Shown here: positions 48,201 to 63,400 of the stretch, one piece after another
Numbering within the stretch: position 1 is the stretch's first letter
Layout: each line of letters begins with the position of its first letter
Source of the DNA: Patagioenas fasciata
Taxonomy: Eukaryota; Chordata; Aves; Columbiformes; Columbidae
Reading direction: 5' to 3'
Length of the DNA stretch: 64,000 nt
Assembly: GCF_037038585.1 (NCBI RefSeq)
Contig: NW_027288748.1
Span: 682,001 to 746,000, forward strand
Made by a program: the position numbers and the translations under genes
The notes under the pieces: generated by a model
The model's database searches: none
What the model was told of the DNA's origin: nothing
What the model saw: the letters and a program-made list of their open reading frames with translations, nothing else

Positions 48201-51200
48201 TCTGGGGACCCCCCCTTGTCCCCAGGGCCCATTGTGACATACCAGGACCCCCCATTGTCCCCAGGGCCCATTGTGACATCCTCGGCACCCCCTTGGTACC
48301 AGGGCCCATTGTGACATCCTGGGGAACCCCCTTGTCCCCAGGGCCCATTGTGACGTCCCAGGTCCCCCCATTGTCCCCAGGGCCCATTGTGACATCCTGG
48401 GCACCCCCCATTTTCCCCAGGACCCATTGTGACATCCTGGCCATCCCCTTGCTCACAGGGCCCGTTGTGGCACCATGGGGACACCCCCTTTGTCCCCAGG
48501 GCCCATTTTGACATCCCAAGACCCCCCTTTGTCCCCAGGGCCCATTGTGACATCCTGTGGACCCCCCCTTGTCCCCAGGGCCCATTGTGACGTCCCAGGA
48601 CTCGACATTGTCCCCAGGGCCCATTGTGACATCCTCTGCGCCCCCTTGTCACTGGGGCCCATTGTGACGTCCCAGGACCCACCATTGTCCCCACGGCCCA
48701 TTGTGACATTCAGGGGACCCCACTTAGTCCCCAGGGCCCATTGTGACATCCTGGGGACCCCCTTTGTCGCCAGGGCCCATTGTGGCACCATGAGGACCCT
48801 CTTTGTCACTGGAGCCCATTGTGACATCCCATGACCCCCCTTTGTCCCCAGTGCTATTGTGAAATCCTGGGGACCCCTTTTGTCCCCAGGGCCCATTGTG
48901 GCACCATGGGGAACCCCTTTGTCACTGGGGGCCATTGTGACATTCCAGGATTCCACTTTGTCCCCAGGGCTCGTTCTGAACGCCTTGGGGCCTCCCATTG
49001 TCCCCAGGGCCCATTGTGACATCCTGGGCAACCCCATTGTCCCCAGGGCCCATTGTGACATCTGGGGGACGCCCTTGTCCCCAGGACCCATCGTGGCACC
49101 GTGGGGAGCCTCCTTGTCACTTGGGCCCATTGTGACACCATGGGGACCCCCCCTTTATCCCCAGTGCCCATTGTGACATCCTGCGGACCCCCCTTTGTCC
49201 CCGGGGCCCATTTTGACATTCAGGGGACCCACCATTGTCCTCAGGGCCCATTGTGAGGTCCCAGGACCCCCCATTGTCCCCAGGGCCCATTGTGACATCC
49301 TCGGCACCCCCTTGTCCCCAGGGTCCATTGTGACATCCCAGGACCCCCCATTGTCCCCAGGGCCCATTGTGACATTCAGGGGACCCCCCTTTGTCCCCAG
49401 GGCCCATTGTGACATCGTGGGGACCCCCTTTGTCCCAAGACTTCATTGTGACATCCTGGGGCCACCCTTGTCCTCAGGGTCCATTGTGACAGCCCAGGAC
49501 CTTACATTGTCCCCAGGGCCCATTGTGACATCTCAGGACCCCCCCTTGTCCCCAGGGCCCATTGTGACATCCTGGGGACCCCCCCTTGTCCCCAGGGCCC
49601 ATTGTGACGTCCCAGGACCCCCCATTGTCCCCAGGGCCCATTGTGACATCCTGGGGATCCCTCCTTGTCCCCAGGGCCCATTGTGATGTCCCAGGACCCC
49701 CCATTGTCCCCAGGGCCCATTGTGACATCCTGGGAACCCCCCCTTGTCCCCAGGGCCCATTGTGACGTCCCAGGACCCCCCATTGTCCCCAGGGCCCATT
49801 GTGACATCCTGTGGATCCCTCCTTGTCCCCAGGGCCCATTGTGACGTCCCAGGACCCCCCATTGTCCCCAGGGCCCATTGTGACATTCAGGGGACCCCCT
49901 TTGTCACTGGGGCCCATTGTGACATCCCAGGACCCCCCTTTGCCCCAGGGCCCATTGTGACATCCTGGGGATCCCCATGTCACTGGGGCCCATTGTGACG
50001 TCCCAGGACCCCGCATTGTCCCCAGTTTCCATTGTTACATCCTGGGGACCCCCTTGTCACTGGGACCCATCATGACACCATGGGGACCCTCCTTGTCACT
50101 GGGGACCCATTGTGACACCATGGGGACCCCCCCTTGTCCTCAGGGCCCATTGTGACATCCTGGGCATCCCCCCTGTCCCCCGGGACCATTGTAACACCGT
50201 GCGGATCCCCTTTGTCCCCAGGGCCCATTGTGACACTGTGGGGAACCCCCTTGTCCCCAGGACCTATTGTTACGTCCCAGGACCCCCCATTGTCCCCAGG
50301 GCCCATTGTGACACCTTGGGGACCCCCTTGTCACTGGAGACCCATTGTGACAGCCTGGGGACCACCCCTTGTCCTCAGGGCCTATTGTGAACATCCTGGG
50401 GAACCTCCATTGTCCCCAGAGCCCATTGTGATTTCCTGGAGACCCCCTTTGTCCCCAGGGCCCATTGTGACATCCTGGGGTCCCCCCTTTGTCCCCAGGG
50501 CCCATTGAAATGTCCCAGGATCACCGTTTGTCCCCAGGGTTCATTGTGACATCCTGGGGACCCCATTTGTCCCCACGGCCCATTGTGGCACCATGGGGAA
50601 CCCGTTTGTCACTGGGGCCCATTGTGACATCCGAGGACCCCACTTTGTCCCCAGGGCTTATTGTGACACCATGGGGATCTCCCTTGTCCCCAGGGCCCAT
50701 TGTGACATCCCATGACCCCCCTTTATCCCCAGTGCTATTGTGAAATCCTGGGGACCCCTTTTGTCCCCACGGCCCATTGTGACACCATGGGGAACCCCTT
50801 TGTCACTGGGGGCCATTGTGACATTCCAGGATTCCACTTTGTCCCCCGGGCTCGTTCTGACACCTTGGGGACTCCCATTGTCCCCAGGGCCCATTGTGAC
50901 ATCCTGGGCAACCCCATTGTCCCCAGGGCCCATTGTGACATCTGGGGAACGCCCTTGTCCCCAGGAGCCATCGTGGCACTGTGGGGACCCTCCTTGTCAC
51001 TTGGGCCCATTGTGACACCATGGGGACCCCCCCTTTGTCCCCAGTGCCCATTGTGACATCCTGTGCGCCCCCCTTTGTCCCCAGGGTCCATTGTGACATC
51101 CTGGGCAACCCCATTGTCCCCAGGGCCCATTGTGAAATCTGGGGGACGCCCTTGTCCCCAGGACCCATCGTGGCACCGTGGGGACCCTCCTTGTCACTTG

Positions 51201-52950
51201 GGCCCATTGTGACACCATGGGGACCCCCCCTTTGTCTCCAGTACCCATTGTGACATCCTGGGGATCCCTCCTTGTCCCCAGGGCCCATTGTGACGTCCCA
51301 GGACCCCTCATTGTCCCCAGGACCCATTGTGACATTCAGGGGACCCCCTTTGTCACTGGGGCCCATTGTGACATCCCAGGACCCCACATTGTCCCCAGGG
51401 CCCATTGTGACATCCTGGGGACCCCACTTGTCCCCAGGACCCATTGTTACACTATGGGAACCCCCCCTTGTGCCCAGAGCCCATTGTGACACTGTGGGTA
51501 CCACCCTTGTCCGCAGGGCTCATTGTGACATCCCAGGACCCCCCTTTGTCCCCAGGGCTCATTGTGACATTCTAGGACCCCACTTTGTCCCCAGGGCCTA
51601 TTGTGACACCATGGGGAACCCTCCTTGTCACTGGGAACCCATTGTGACACCATGGGGACCCCCCCTTTGTCCCCAGTGCCCATTGTGACATCCTGCGCAC
51701 CCCCCTTTGTCCCCAGGGTCCATTGTGACATCGTGGGCAACCCCATTGTCCCCAGGGCCCATTGTGACATCTAGGGGGACGCCCTTGTCCCCAGGACCCA
51801 TTGTGGCACCGTGGGGACCCCCATTGTCCCCAGGGCCCATTGTGACGTCCCAGGACCCCCATTGTCCCCAGGGCCCATTGTGACATCCCAGGACCCCACT
51901 TTGTCCCCAGGGCTTATTGTGACACCATGGGGATCTCCCTTGTCCCCAGGGCCCATTGTGACATTCAGGGGCCCCCGTTTGTCACTGGGGCCCATTGTGA
52001 GATCCCAGGACCCCACATTGTCCCCAGGGCCCATTGTGACTTTCAGGGGACCCCACTTGTCCCCAGGACCCATTGTGACACTATAGGGACCCCCCCTTGT
52101 GCCCAGTGCCCATTGTGACACCGTGGGTACCACCCTTGTCCGCAGGGCCCATTGTGACATCCTGGGGACCCTCCTTGTCCCCAGAGCCCATTGTGACATC
52201 CAGGGGACCCCCTTTGTCCCCAGGGCCCATTGTGACATCCTGGGACCCTCCTTGTCCCCAGAGCACATTGTGACATCCAGGGGACCCCCTTTGTCCCCAG
52301 GGCCCATTGTGGCACCATAGGGACCCCCTTTGTCACTGGGGCCCATTGTGACATCCAAGGACCCCCCATTGTCCCCAGGGCCCATTGTGATATCTGGGGA
52401 CCCCCCCTTGTCCCCAGGGCCCATTGTGACATACCAGGACCCCCCATTGTCCCCAGGGCCCATTGTGACATCCTCGGCACCCCCTTGGTACCAGGGCCCA
52501 TTGTGACATCCTGGGGAACCCCCTTGTCCCCAGGGCCCATTGTGACGTCCCAGGTCCCCCCATTGTCCCCAGGGCCCATTGTGACATCCTGGGCACCCCC
52601 CATTTTCCCAAGGACCCATTGTGACATCCTGGCCATCCCCTTGCTCACAGGGCCCGTTGTGGCACCATGGGGACACCCCCTTTGTCCCCAGGGCCCATTT
52701 TGACATCCCAAGACCCCCCTTTGTCCCCAGGGCCCATTGTGACATCCTGTGGACCCCCCCTTGTCCCCAGGGCCCATTGTGACGTCCCAGGACTCGACAT
52801 TGTCCCCAGGGCCCATTGTGACATCCTCTGCGCCCCCTTGTCACTGGGGCCCATTGTGACGTCCCAGGACCCACCATTGTCCCCACGGCCCATTGTGACA
52901 TTCAGGGGACCCCTCTTTGTCCCCAGGGCCCATTGTGACATCCTGGGGAT
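45230..52950 (+). repeat. Large duplication at 4,703-bp offset, with a ~0.5-kb deletion in the second copy
   Basis: The unique unit with CCCATTGAAATGTCCCAGG occurs near 45,801 and 50,504 (offset 4,703). The same order of rare units holds from about 45,230 to 47,450. From about 48,140 to 48,700 the matching region lies at an offset of 4,192 (52,333-52,890), so about 511 bp present in copy 1 (around 47,450-47,970) are missing from copy 2. 511 is close to 13 units of 39 bp. Confidence 0.8.
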
Positions 52951-54420
52951 CCCTCCTTGTCCCCAGGGCTTATTGTGACATCCTGGAGATCCCTCCTTGT
53001 CCCCAGGGCCCATTGTGACGTCCCAGGACCCCCCATTGTCCCCAGGACCTATTGTGACATTCAGGGGACCCCCTTTGTCACTGGGGCCCATTGTGACACC
53101 ATGGGGACCCCCCTTGTCCTCAGGACTCATTCTCACATCCTGGACACCCCACATTGTCCCCAGGGCCCATTGTGACATCCACTGCACCCCCTTGTCCCCA
53201 GGGCCCATTGTAACATTCAGGGGACCCCTCTTTGTCCCCAGGGCCCATTGTGACATCCTGGGGACCCCCCCTTGTCCCCAGGGCCCATTGTGACGTCCCA
53301 GGACCCCCCATTGTCCCCAGGGCCCATTGTGACATTCAGGGGACGCCCTTTGTCCCCAGGGCCCATTGTGACATGCTGGGGATGCTCTTTGTTCCCAGGG
53401 CCCATTGTGACATCCTGGGGACCCTCCTTGTCCCCAGAGCCCATTGTGACATCCAGGGGTCCCCCTTTGTCCCCAGGGCCCATTGTGGCACCATAGGGAC
53501 CCCCTTTGTCACTGGGGCCCATTGTGACATCCCAGGACCCCCCCTGGTCCCCAGGGCCCATTGTGACATCCTGGGGACCCTTTTGTCCCAAGACTTCATT
53601 GTGACACCCTGGGGACCCCCCTTGTCCTCAGGGTCCATTGTGACAGCCCAGGACCTTACATTGTCCCCAGGGCCCATTGTGATATCTGGGGGACCCCCTT
53701 GTTCCCAAGGCCCATTGTGACATCCTGGGGACCCACCCTTGTCCCCAGGGCCCATTGTGACATCCCAGGACCCCCCATTGTCCCCAGGGCCCATTGTGAC
53801 ATTTTGGGAATCCCTCCTTGTCCCCCGGGCCCATTGTGACGTCCCAGGACCCCCCATTGTCCCCAGGGCCCATTGTGACATCCTCTGCACCCCCTTGTCC
53901 CCAGAGCTCATTGTGACATTCAGGGAACCCCTCTTTGTCCCCAGGGCCCATTGTGACATCCTGGGGACCCCCCCTTGTCCCCAGGGCCCATTGTGACGTC
54001 CCAGGAACCCCCATTGTCCCCAGGGCCCATTGTGACATCCTGGGGATCCCTCCTTGTCCCCAGAGCCCATTGTGACGTCCCAGGACCCCCCATTGTCCCC
54101 AGGACCTATTGTGACATTCAGGGGACCCCCTTTGTCACTGGGGCCCATTGTGACACCATGGAGTCCCCCGCTTGTCCTCAGGGTCCATTGTGACATCCTG
54201 GGCACCCCCCATTTTCCCCAGGACCCATTGTGACATCCCATGACCCCCTTTGTCCCCAGTGCTATTGTGAAATCCTGGGGACCCCTTTCGTCCCCAGGGC
54301 CCATTATGACACCATGGGGAACCCCTTTGTCACTGGGGGCCATTGTGACATTCCAGGACCCCCCATTGTCCCCAGGGCCCATTGTGACATCCTGGGGATC
54401 CCTCCTTGTCTTCAGGGCCC

Positions 54421-57400
54421 ATGGTGATGTCCGAGGACCCCCATTGTCCCCAGGGCCCATTGTGACATCCTCTGCACCCCCTTGTCCCCAGGGCCCATTG
54501 TGACATTCAGGGGACCCCTCTTTGTCCCCAGGGCCCATTGTGACATCCTGGGGATCCCTCCTTGTCCCCAGGGCTTATTGTGACATCCTGGAGATCCCTC
54601 CTTGTCCCCAGGGCCCATTGTGACGTCCCAGGACCCCCCATTGTCCCCAGGACCTATTGTGACATTCATGGGACCCCCTTTGTCACTGGGGCCCATTGTG
54701 ACACCATGGGGACCCCTCCTTGTCACTGGGGACCCATTATGACACCATGGGGACCCCCCTTGTCCTCAGGACTCATTCTCACATCCTGGACACCCCACAT
54801 TGTCCCCAGGGCCCATTGTGACATCCACTGCACCCCCTTGTCCCCAGGGCCCATTGTAACATTCAGGGGACCCCTCTTTGTCCCCAGGGCCCATTGTGAC
54901 ATCCTGGGGACCCCCCCTTGTCCCCAGGGCCCATTGTGACGTCCCAGGACCCCCCATTGTGCCCAGGACCCATTGTGACACTATGGGGACCCCCCCTTGT
55001 GCCCAGGGCCCATTGTGACACTGTGGGTACCACTCTTGTCTGCAGGGCTCATTGAGACATCCCAGGAGCCCCCATTGTCCCCAGGGCCCATTGTGACATC
55101 CTGGGGACCCCCCCTTGTCCCCAGGGCCCATTGTGACGTCCCAGGACCCCCCATTGTCCCCAGGACCCATTGTGACACTATGGGGACCCCCCCTTGTGCC
55201 CAGGGCCCATTGTGACACCGTGGGTACCACCCTTGTCTGCAGGGCTCATTGAGACATCCCAGGAGCCCCCATTGTCCCCAGGGCCCATTGTGACATTCAG
55301 GGGACCCCTCTTTGTCCCCAGGGCCCATTGTGACATCCTGGGGACGCCCCCTTGTCCCCAGGGCTCATTGTGACGTCCCAGGACCCCCCATTGTCTCCAG
55401 GACCTATTGTGACATCCTCTGCACCCCCTTGTCCCCAGAGCTCATTGTGACATTCAGGGAACCCCTCTTTGTCCCCAGGGCCCATTGTGACATCCTGGGG
55501 ACCCCCCCTTGTCCCCAGGGCCCATTGTGACGTCCCAGGAACCCCCATTGTCCCCAGGGCCCATTGTGACATCCTGGGGATCCCTCCTTGTCCCCAGAGC
55601 CCATTGTGACGTCCCAGGACCCCCCATTGTCCCCAGGACCTATTGTGACATTCAGGGGACCCGCTTTGTCACTGGGGCCCATTGTGACACCATGGAGACC
55701 CCCGCTTGTCCTCAGGGTCCATTGTGACATCCTGGGCACCCCCCATTTTCCCCAGGACCCATTGTGACATCCCATGACCCCCTTTGTCCCCAGTGCTATT
55801 GTGAAATCCTGGGGACCCCTTTTGTCCCCAGGGCCCATTGTGGCACCATGGGGAACCCCTTTGTCACTGGGGGCCATTGCGACATTCCAGGATTCCACTT
55901 TGACCCCAGGGCTCGTTCTGACACCTTGGAGACTCCCATTGTCCCCAGGGCCCATTGTGACATCCTGGGCAACCCCATTGTCCCCAGGGCCCGTTGTGAC
56001 ATCTGGGGGACGCCCATGTCCCCAGGACCCATCGTGGCACCGTGGGGACCCTCCTTGTCACTTGGGCCCATTGTGACACCATGGGGACCCCCCCTTTGTC
56101 CCCAGTGCCCATTGTGACATTCAGGGGACCTACCATTGTCCCCAGGGCCCATTGTGACATCCTCGGCACCCCCTTGTCCCCAGGGCCCATTGTGACATCC
56201 TGGGGATCCCTCCTTGTCCCCAGGGCCCATTGTGACGTCCCAGGACCCCCCTTTGTCCCCAGGGCCCATTGTAGCACCATGGGGACCCCCTTTGACCCCA
56301 GGGCCCATTGTGGCACCATGGCAACCCCTTTTGTCCCCAGGGCCCATTGTGACATTCTTGGACCCCACTTTGTCCCCAGGGCCTATTGTGACACCATGGG
56401 GACCCCTCCTTGTCACTGGGGACCCATTGTGACACCATGGGGACCCCCCCTTGTCCTCAGGACTCATTCTGACATCCTGGACACCCCCCATTGTCCCCAG
56501 GGCCCATTGTGACATCCAATGCACCCCCTTGTCCCCAGGGCCCATTGTGACATTCAGGGGACCCCTCTTTGTCCCCAGGGCCCATTGTGACATCCTGGGG
56601 ACCCCCCCTTGTCCCCAGGGCCCATTGTGACGTCCCAGGACCTGACATTGTCCCCAGGGCCCATTGTGACATCCTCTGCACCCCCTTGTCCCCAGGGCCC
56701 ATTGTGACGTCCCAGGACCCCCCATTGTCCCCAGGGCCCATTGTGACATTCAGGGGACCCCCCTTTGTCCCCAGGGCCCATTCTGATACCGTGGGGACGC
56801 CCCTTGTCCCCAGGGCCCATTGTGACATGCTGGGGACGCTCTTTGTCCCCAGGGCCCATTGTGACATCCTGGGGACCCTCCTTGTCCCCAGAGCCCATTG
56901 TGACATCCAGGGGACCCCCTTTGTCCCCAGGGTCCATTGTGGCACTATGAGGCCCCTCTTTGTCACCTGAGGCCATTGTGACATCCCATGACCCCCCTTT
57001 GTCCCCAGTGCTATTGTGAAATCCTGGGGACCCCTTTCGTCCCCAGGGCCCATGATGACACCATGGGGAACCCCTTTGTCACTGGGGGCCATTGTGACAT
57101 TCCAGGACCCCCCATTGTCCCCAGGGCCCATTGTGACATCCTGGGGATCCCTCCTTGTCTTCAGGGCCCATGGTGATGTCTGAGGACCCCCATTGTCTCC
57201 AGGGCCCATTGTGACATCCTCTGCACCCCCTTGTCCCCAGGGCCCATTGTGACATTCAGGGGACCCCTCTTTGTCCCCAGGGCCCATTGTGACATCCTGG
57301 GGATCCCTCCTTGTCCCCAGGGCTTATTGTGACATCCTGGAGATCCCTCCTTGTCCCCAGGGCCCATTGTGACGTCCCAGGACCCCCCATTTTCCCCAGG

Positions 57401-60400
57401 ACCTATTGTGACATTCAGGGGACCCCCTTTGTCACTGGGGCCCATTGTGACAACATGGGGACCCCTCCTTGTCACTGGGGACCCATTATGACACCATGGG
57501 GACCCCCCTTGTCCTCAGGACTCATTCTCACATCCTGGACACCCCACATTGTCCCCAGGGCCCATTGTGACATCCACTGCACCCCCTTGTCCCCAGGGCC
57601 CATTGTAACATTCAGGGGACCCCTCTTTGTCCCCAGGGCCCATTGTGACATCCTGGGGACCCCCCCTTGTCCCCAGGGCCCATTGTGACGTCCCAGGACC
57701 CCCCATTGTCCCCAGGGCCCATTGTAACATCCTGGGGACCCTTTTGTCCCAAGACTTCATTGTGACATCCTGGGGACCCCCCTTGTCCTCAGGGTCCCTT
57801 GTGACAGCCCAGGACCTTACATTGTCCCCAGGGCCCATTGTGATATCTGGGGGACCCCCTTGTTCCCAAGGCCCATTGTGACATCCTGGGGACCCACCCT
57901 TGTCCCCAGGGCCCATTGTGACATCCCAGGACCCCCCATTGTCCCCAGGGGCCATTGTGACATTTTGGGAATCCCTCCTTGTCCCCCGGGCCCATTGTGA
58001 CGTCCCAGGACCCCCCATTGTCCCCAGGGCCCATTGTGACATCCTCTGCACCCCCTTGTCCCCAGAGCTCATTGTGACATTCAGGGAACCCCTCTTTGTC
58101 CCCAGAGCCCATTGTGACATCCTGGGGACCCCCCCTTGTCCCCAGGGCCCATTGTGACGTCCCAGGAACCCCCATTGTCCCCAGGGCCCATTGTGACATC
58201 CTGGGGATCCCTCCTTGTCCCCAGAGCCCATTGTGACGTCCCAGGACCCCCCATTGTCCCCAGGACCTATTGTGACATTCAGGGGACCCCCTTTGTCACT
58301 GGGGCCCATTGTGACACCATGGAGACCCCCGCTTGTCCTCAGGGTCCATTGTGACATCCTGGGCACCCCCCATTTTCCCCAGGACCCATTGTGACATCCC
58401 ATGACCCCCTTTGTCCCCAGTGCTATTGTGAAATCCTGGGGACCCCTTTTGTCCCCAGGGCCCATTGTGGCACCATGGGGAACCCCTTTGTCACTGGGGG
58501 CCATTGTGACATTCCAGGATTCCACTTTGACCCCAGGGCTCGTTCTGACACCTTGGAGACTCCCATTGTCCCCAGGGCCCATTGTGACATCCTGGGCAAC
58601 CCCATTGTCCCCAGGGCCCGTTGTGACATCTGGGGGACGCCCTTGTCCCCAGGACCCATCGTGGCACCGTGGGGACCCTCCTTGTCACTTGGGCCCATTG
58701 TGACACCATGGGGACCCCCCCTTTGTCCCCAGTGCCCATTGTGACATTCAGGGGACCTACCATTGTCCCCAGGGCCCATTGTGACATCCTCGGCACCCCC
58801 TTGTCCCCAGGGCCCATTGTGACATCCTGGGGATCCCTCCTTGTCCCCAGGGCCCATTGTGACGTCCCAGGACCCCCCTTTGTCCCCAGGGCCCATTGTA
58901 GCACCATGGGGACCCCCTTTGACCCCAGGGCCCATTGTGGCACCATGGCAACCCCTTTTGTCCCCAGGGCCCATTGTGACATTCTTGGACCCCACTTTGT
59001 CCCCAGGGCCTATTGTGACACCATGGGGACCCCTCCTTGTCACTGGGGACCCATTGTGACACCATGGGGACCCCCCCTTGTCCTCAGGACTCATTCTGAC
59101 ATCCTGGACACCCCCCATTGTCCCCAGGGCCCATTGTGACATCCAATGCACCCCCTTGTCCCCAGGGCCCATTGTGACATTCAGGGGACCCCTCTTTGTC
59201 CCCAGGGCCCATTGTGACATCCTGGGGACCCCCCCTTGTCCCCAGGGCCCATTGTGACGTCCCAGGACCTGACATTGTCCCCAGGGCCCATTATGACATC
59301 CACTGCACCCCCTTGTCCCCAGGGCCCATTGTGACGTCCCAGGACCCCCCCATTGTCCCCAGGGCCCATTGTGACATTCAGGGGACCCCCCTTTGTCCCC
59401 AGGGCCCATTCTGATATAGTGGGGACGCCCCTTGTCCCCAGGGCCCATTGTGACATGCTGGGGACGCTCTTTGTCCCCAGGGCCCATTGTGACATCCTGG
59501 GGACCCTCCTTGTCCCCAGAGCCCATTGTGACATCCAGGGGACCCCCTTTGTCCCCAGGGCCCATTGTGGCACCATGAGGCCCCTCTTTGTCACCGGAGG
59601 CCATTGTGACATCCCATGACCCCCCTTTGTCCCCAGTGCTATTGTGAAATCCTGGGGACCCCTTTCGTCCCCAGGGCCCATGATGACACCATGGGGAACC
59701 CCTTTGTCACTGGGGGCCATTGTGACATTCCAGGACCCCCCATTGTCCCCAGGGCCCATTGTGACATCCTGGGGATCCCTCCTTGTCTTCAGGGCCCATG
59801 GTGATGTCCGAGGACCCCCATTGTCCCCAGGGCCCATTGTGACATCCTCTGCACCCCCTTGTCCCCAGGGCCCATTGTGACATTCAGGGGACCCCTCTTT
59901 GTCCCCAGGGCCCATTGTGACATCCTGGGGATCCCTCCTTGTCCCCAGGGCTTATTGTGACATCCTGGAGATCCCTCCTTGTCCCCAGGGCCCATTGTGA
60001 CGTCCCAGGACCCCCCATTGTCCCCAGGACCTATTGTGACATTCAGGGGACCCCCTTTGTCACTGGGGCTCATTGTGACAACATGGGGACCCCTCCTTGT
60101 CACTGGGGACCCATTATGACACCATGGGGACCCCCCTTGTCCTCAGGACTCATTCTCACATCCTGGACACCCCACATTGTCCCCAGGGCCCATTGTGACA
60201 TCCACTGCACCCCCTTGTCCCCAGGGCCCATTGTAACATTCAGGGGACCCCTCTTTGTCCCCAGGGCCCATTGTGACATCCTGGGGACCCCCCCTTGTCC
60301 CCAGGGCCCATTGTGACGTCCCAGGACCCCCCATTGTCCCCAGGGCCCATTGTGACATTCAGGGGACGCCCTTTGTCCCCAGGGCCCATTGTGACATCCT

Positions 60401-63400
60401 GGGGACCCTCCTTGTCCCCAGAGCCCATTGTGACATCCAGGGGTCCCCCTTTGTCCCCAGGGCCCATTGTGGCACCATAGGGACCCCCTTTGTCACTGGG
60501 GCCCATTGTGACATCCCAGGACCCCCCCTGGTCCCCAGGGCCCATTGTGACATCCTGGGGACCCTTTTGTCCCAAGACTTCATTGTGACATCCTGGGGAC
60601 CCCCCTTGTCCTCAGGGTCCATTGTGACAGCCCAGGACCTTACATTGTCCCCAGGGCCCATTGTGATATCTGGGAGACCCCCTTGTTCCCAAGGCCCATT
60701 GTGACATCCTGGGGACCCACCCTTGTCCCCAGGGCCCATTGTGACATCCCAGGACCCCCCATTGTCCCCAGGGCCCATTGTGACATTTTGGGAATCCCTC
60801 CTTGTCCCCCGGGCCCATTGTGACGTCCCAGGACCCCCCATTGTCCCCAGGGCCCATTGTGACATCCTCTGCACCCCCTTGTCCCCAGAGCTCATTGTGA
60901 CATTCAGGGAACCCCTCTTTGTCCCCAGGGCCCATTGTGACATCCTGGGGACCCCCCCTTGTCCCCAGGGCCCATTGTGACGTCCCAGGAACCCCCATTG
61001 TCCCCAGGGCCCATTGTGACATCCTGGGGATCCCTCCTTGTCCCCAGAGCCCATTGTGACGTCCCAGGACCCCCCATTGTCCCCAGGACCTATTGTGACA
61101 TTCAGGGGACCCCCTTTGTCACTGGGGCCCATTGTGACACCATGGAGTCCCCCGCTTGTCCTCAGGGTCCATTGTGACATCCTGGGCACCCCCCATTTTC
61201 CCCAGGACCCATTGTGACATCCCATGACCCCCTTTGTCCCCAGTGCTATTGTGAAATCCTGGGGACCCCTTTTTTCCCCAGGGCCCATTGTGGCACCATG
61301 GGGAACCCCTTTGTCACTGGGGGCCATTGTGACATTCCAGGATTCCACTTTGACCCCAGGGCTCGTTCTGACACCTTGGAGACTCCCATTGTCCCCAGGG
61401 CCCATTGTGACATCCTGGGCAACCCCATTGTCCCCAGGGCCCGTTGTGACATCTGGGGGACGCCCTTGTCCCCAGGACCCATCGTGGCACCGTGGGGACC
61501 CTCCTTGTCACTTGGGCCCATTGTGACACCATGGGGACCCCCCCTTTGTCCCCAGTGCCCATTGTGACATTCAGGGGACCTACCATTGTCCCCAGGGCCC
61601 ATTGTGACATCCTGGGGATCCCTCCTTGTCCCCAGGGCCCATTGTGACGTCCCAGGACCCCCCTTTGTCCCCAGGGCCCATTGTAGCACCATGGGGACCC
61701 CCTTTGACCCCAGGGCCCATTGTGGCACCATGGCAACCCCTTTTGTCCCCAGGGCCCATTGTGACATTCTTGGACCCCACTTTGTCCCCAGGGCCTATTG
61801 TGACACCATGGGGACCCCTCCTTGTCACTGGGGACCCATTGTGACACCATGGGGACCCCCCCTTGTCCTCAGGACTCATTCTGACATCCTGGACACCCCC
61901 CATTGTCCCCAGGGCCCATTGTGACATCCAATGCACCCCCTTGTCCCCAGGGCCCATTGTGACATTCAGGGGACCCCTCTTTGTCCCCAGGGCCCATTGT
62001 GACATCCTGGGGACCCCCCCTTGTCCCCAGGGCCCATTGTGACGTCCCAGGACCTGACATTGTCCCCAGGGCCCATTGTGACATCCTCTGCACCCCCTTG
62101 TCCCCAGGGCCCATTGTGACGTCCCAGGACCCCCCATTGTCCCCAGGGCCCATTGTGACATTCAGGGGACCCCCCTTTGTCCCCAGGGCCCATTCTGACA
62201 CCGTGGGGACGCCCCTTGTCCGCAGGGCCCATTGTGACATGCTGGGGACGCTCTTTGTCCCCAGGGCCCATTGTGACATCCTGGGGACCCTCCTTGTCCC
62301 CAGAGCCCATTGTGACATCCAGGGGACCCCCTTTGTCCCCAGGGCCCATTGTGGCACCATGAGGCCCCTCTTTGTCACCGGAGGCCATTGTGACATCCCA
62401 TGACCCCCCTTTGTCCCCAGTGCTATTGTGAAATCCTGGGGACCCCTTTCGTCCCCAGGGCCCATGATGACACCATGGGGAACCCCTTTGTCACTGGGGG
62501 CCATTGTGACATTCCAGGACCCCCCATTGTCCCCAGGGCCCATTGTGACATCCTGGGGATCCCTCCTTGTCTTCAGGGCCCATGGTGATGTCCGAGGACC
62601 CCCATTGTCCCCAGGGCCCATTGTGACATCCTCTGCACCCCCTTGTCCCCAGGGCCCATTGTGACATTCAGGGGACCCCTCTTTGTCCCCAGGGCCCATT
62701 GTGACATCCTGGGGATCCCTCCTTGTCCCCAGGGCTTATTGTGACATCCTGGAGATCCCTCCTTGTCCCCAGGGCCCATTGTGACGTCCCAGGACCCCCC
62801 ATTGTCCCCAGGACCTATTGTGACATTCAGGGGACCCCCTTTGTCACTGGGGCTCATTGTGACAACATGGGGACCCCTCCTTGTCACTGGGGACCCATTA
62901 TGACACCATGGGGACCCCCCTTGTCCTCAGGACTCATTCTCACATCCTGGACACCCCACATTGTCCCCAGGGCCCATTGTGACATCCACTGCACCCCCTT
63001 GTCCCCAGGGCCCATTGTAACATTCAGGGGACCCCTCTTTGTCCCCAGGGCCCATTGTGACATCCTGGGGACCCCCCCTTGTCCCCAGGGCCCATTGTGA
63101 CGTCCCAGGACCCCCCATTGTGCCCAGGACCCATTGTGACACTATGGGGACCCCCCCTTGTGCCCAGGGCCCATTGTGACACTGTGGGTACCACCCTTGT
63201 CTGCAGGGCTCATTGAGACATCCCAGGAGCCCCCATTGTCCCCAGGGCCCATTGTGACATCCTGGGGACCCCCCCTTGTCCCCAGGGCCCATTGTGACGT
63301 CCCAGGACCCCCCATTGTCCCCAGGACCCATTGTGACACTATGGGGACCCCCCCTTGTGCCCAGGGCCCATTGTGACACCGTGGGTACCACCCTTGTCTG

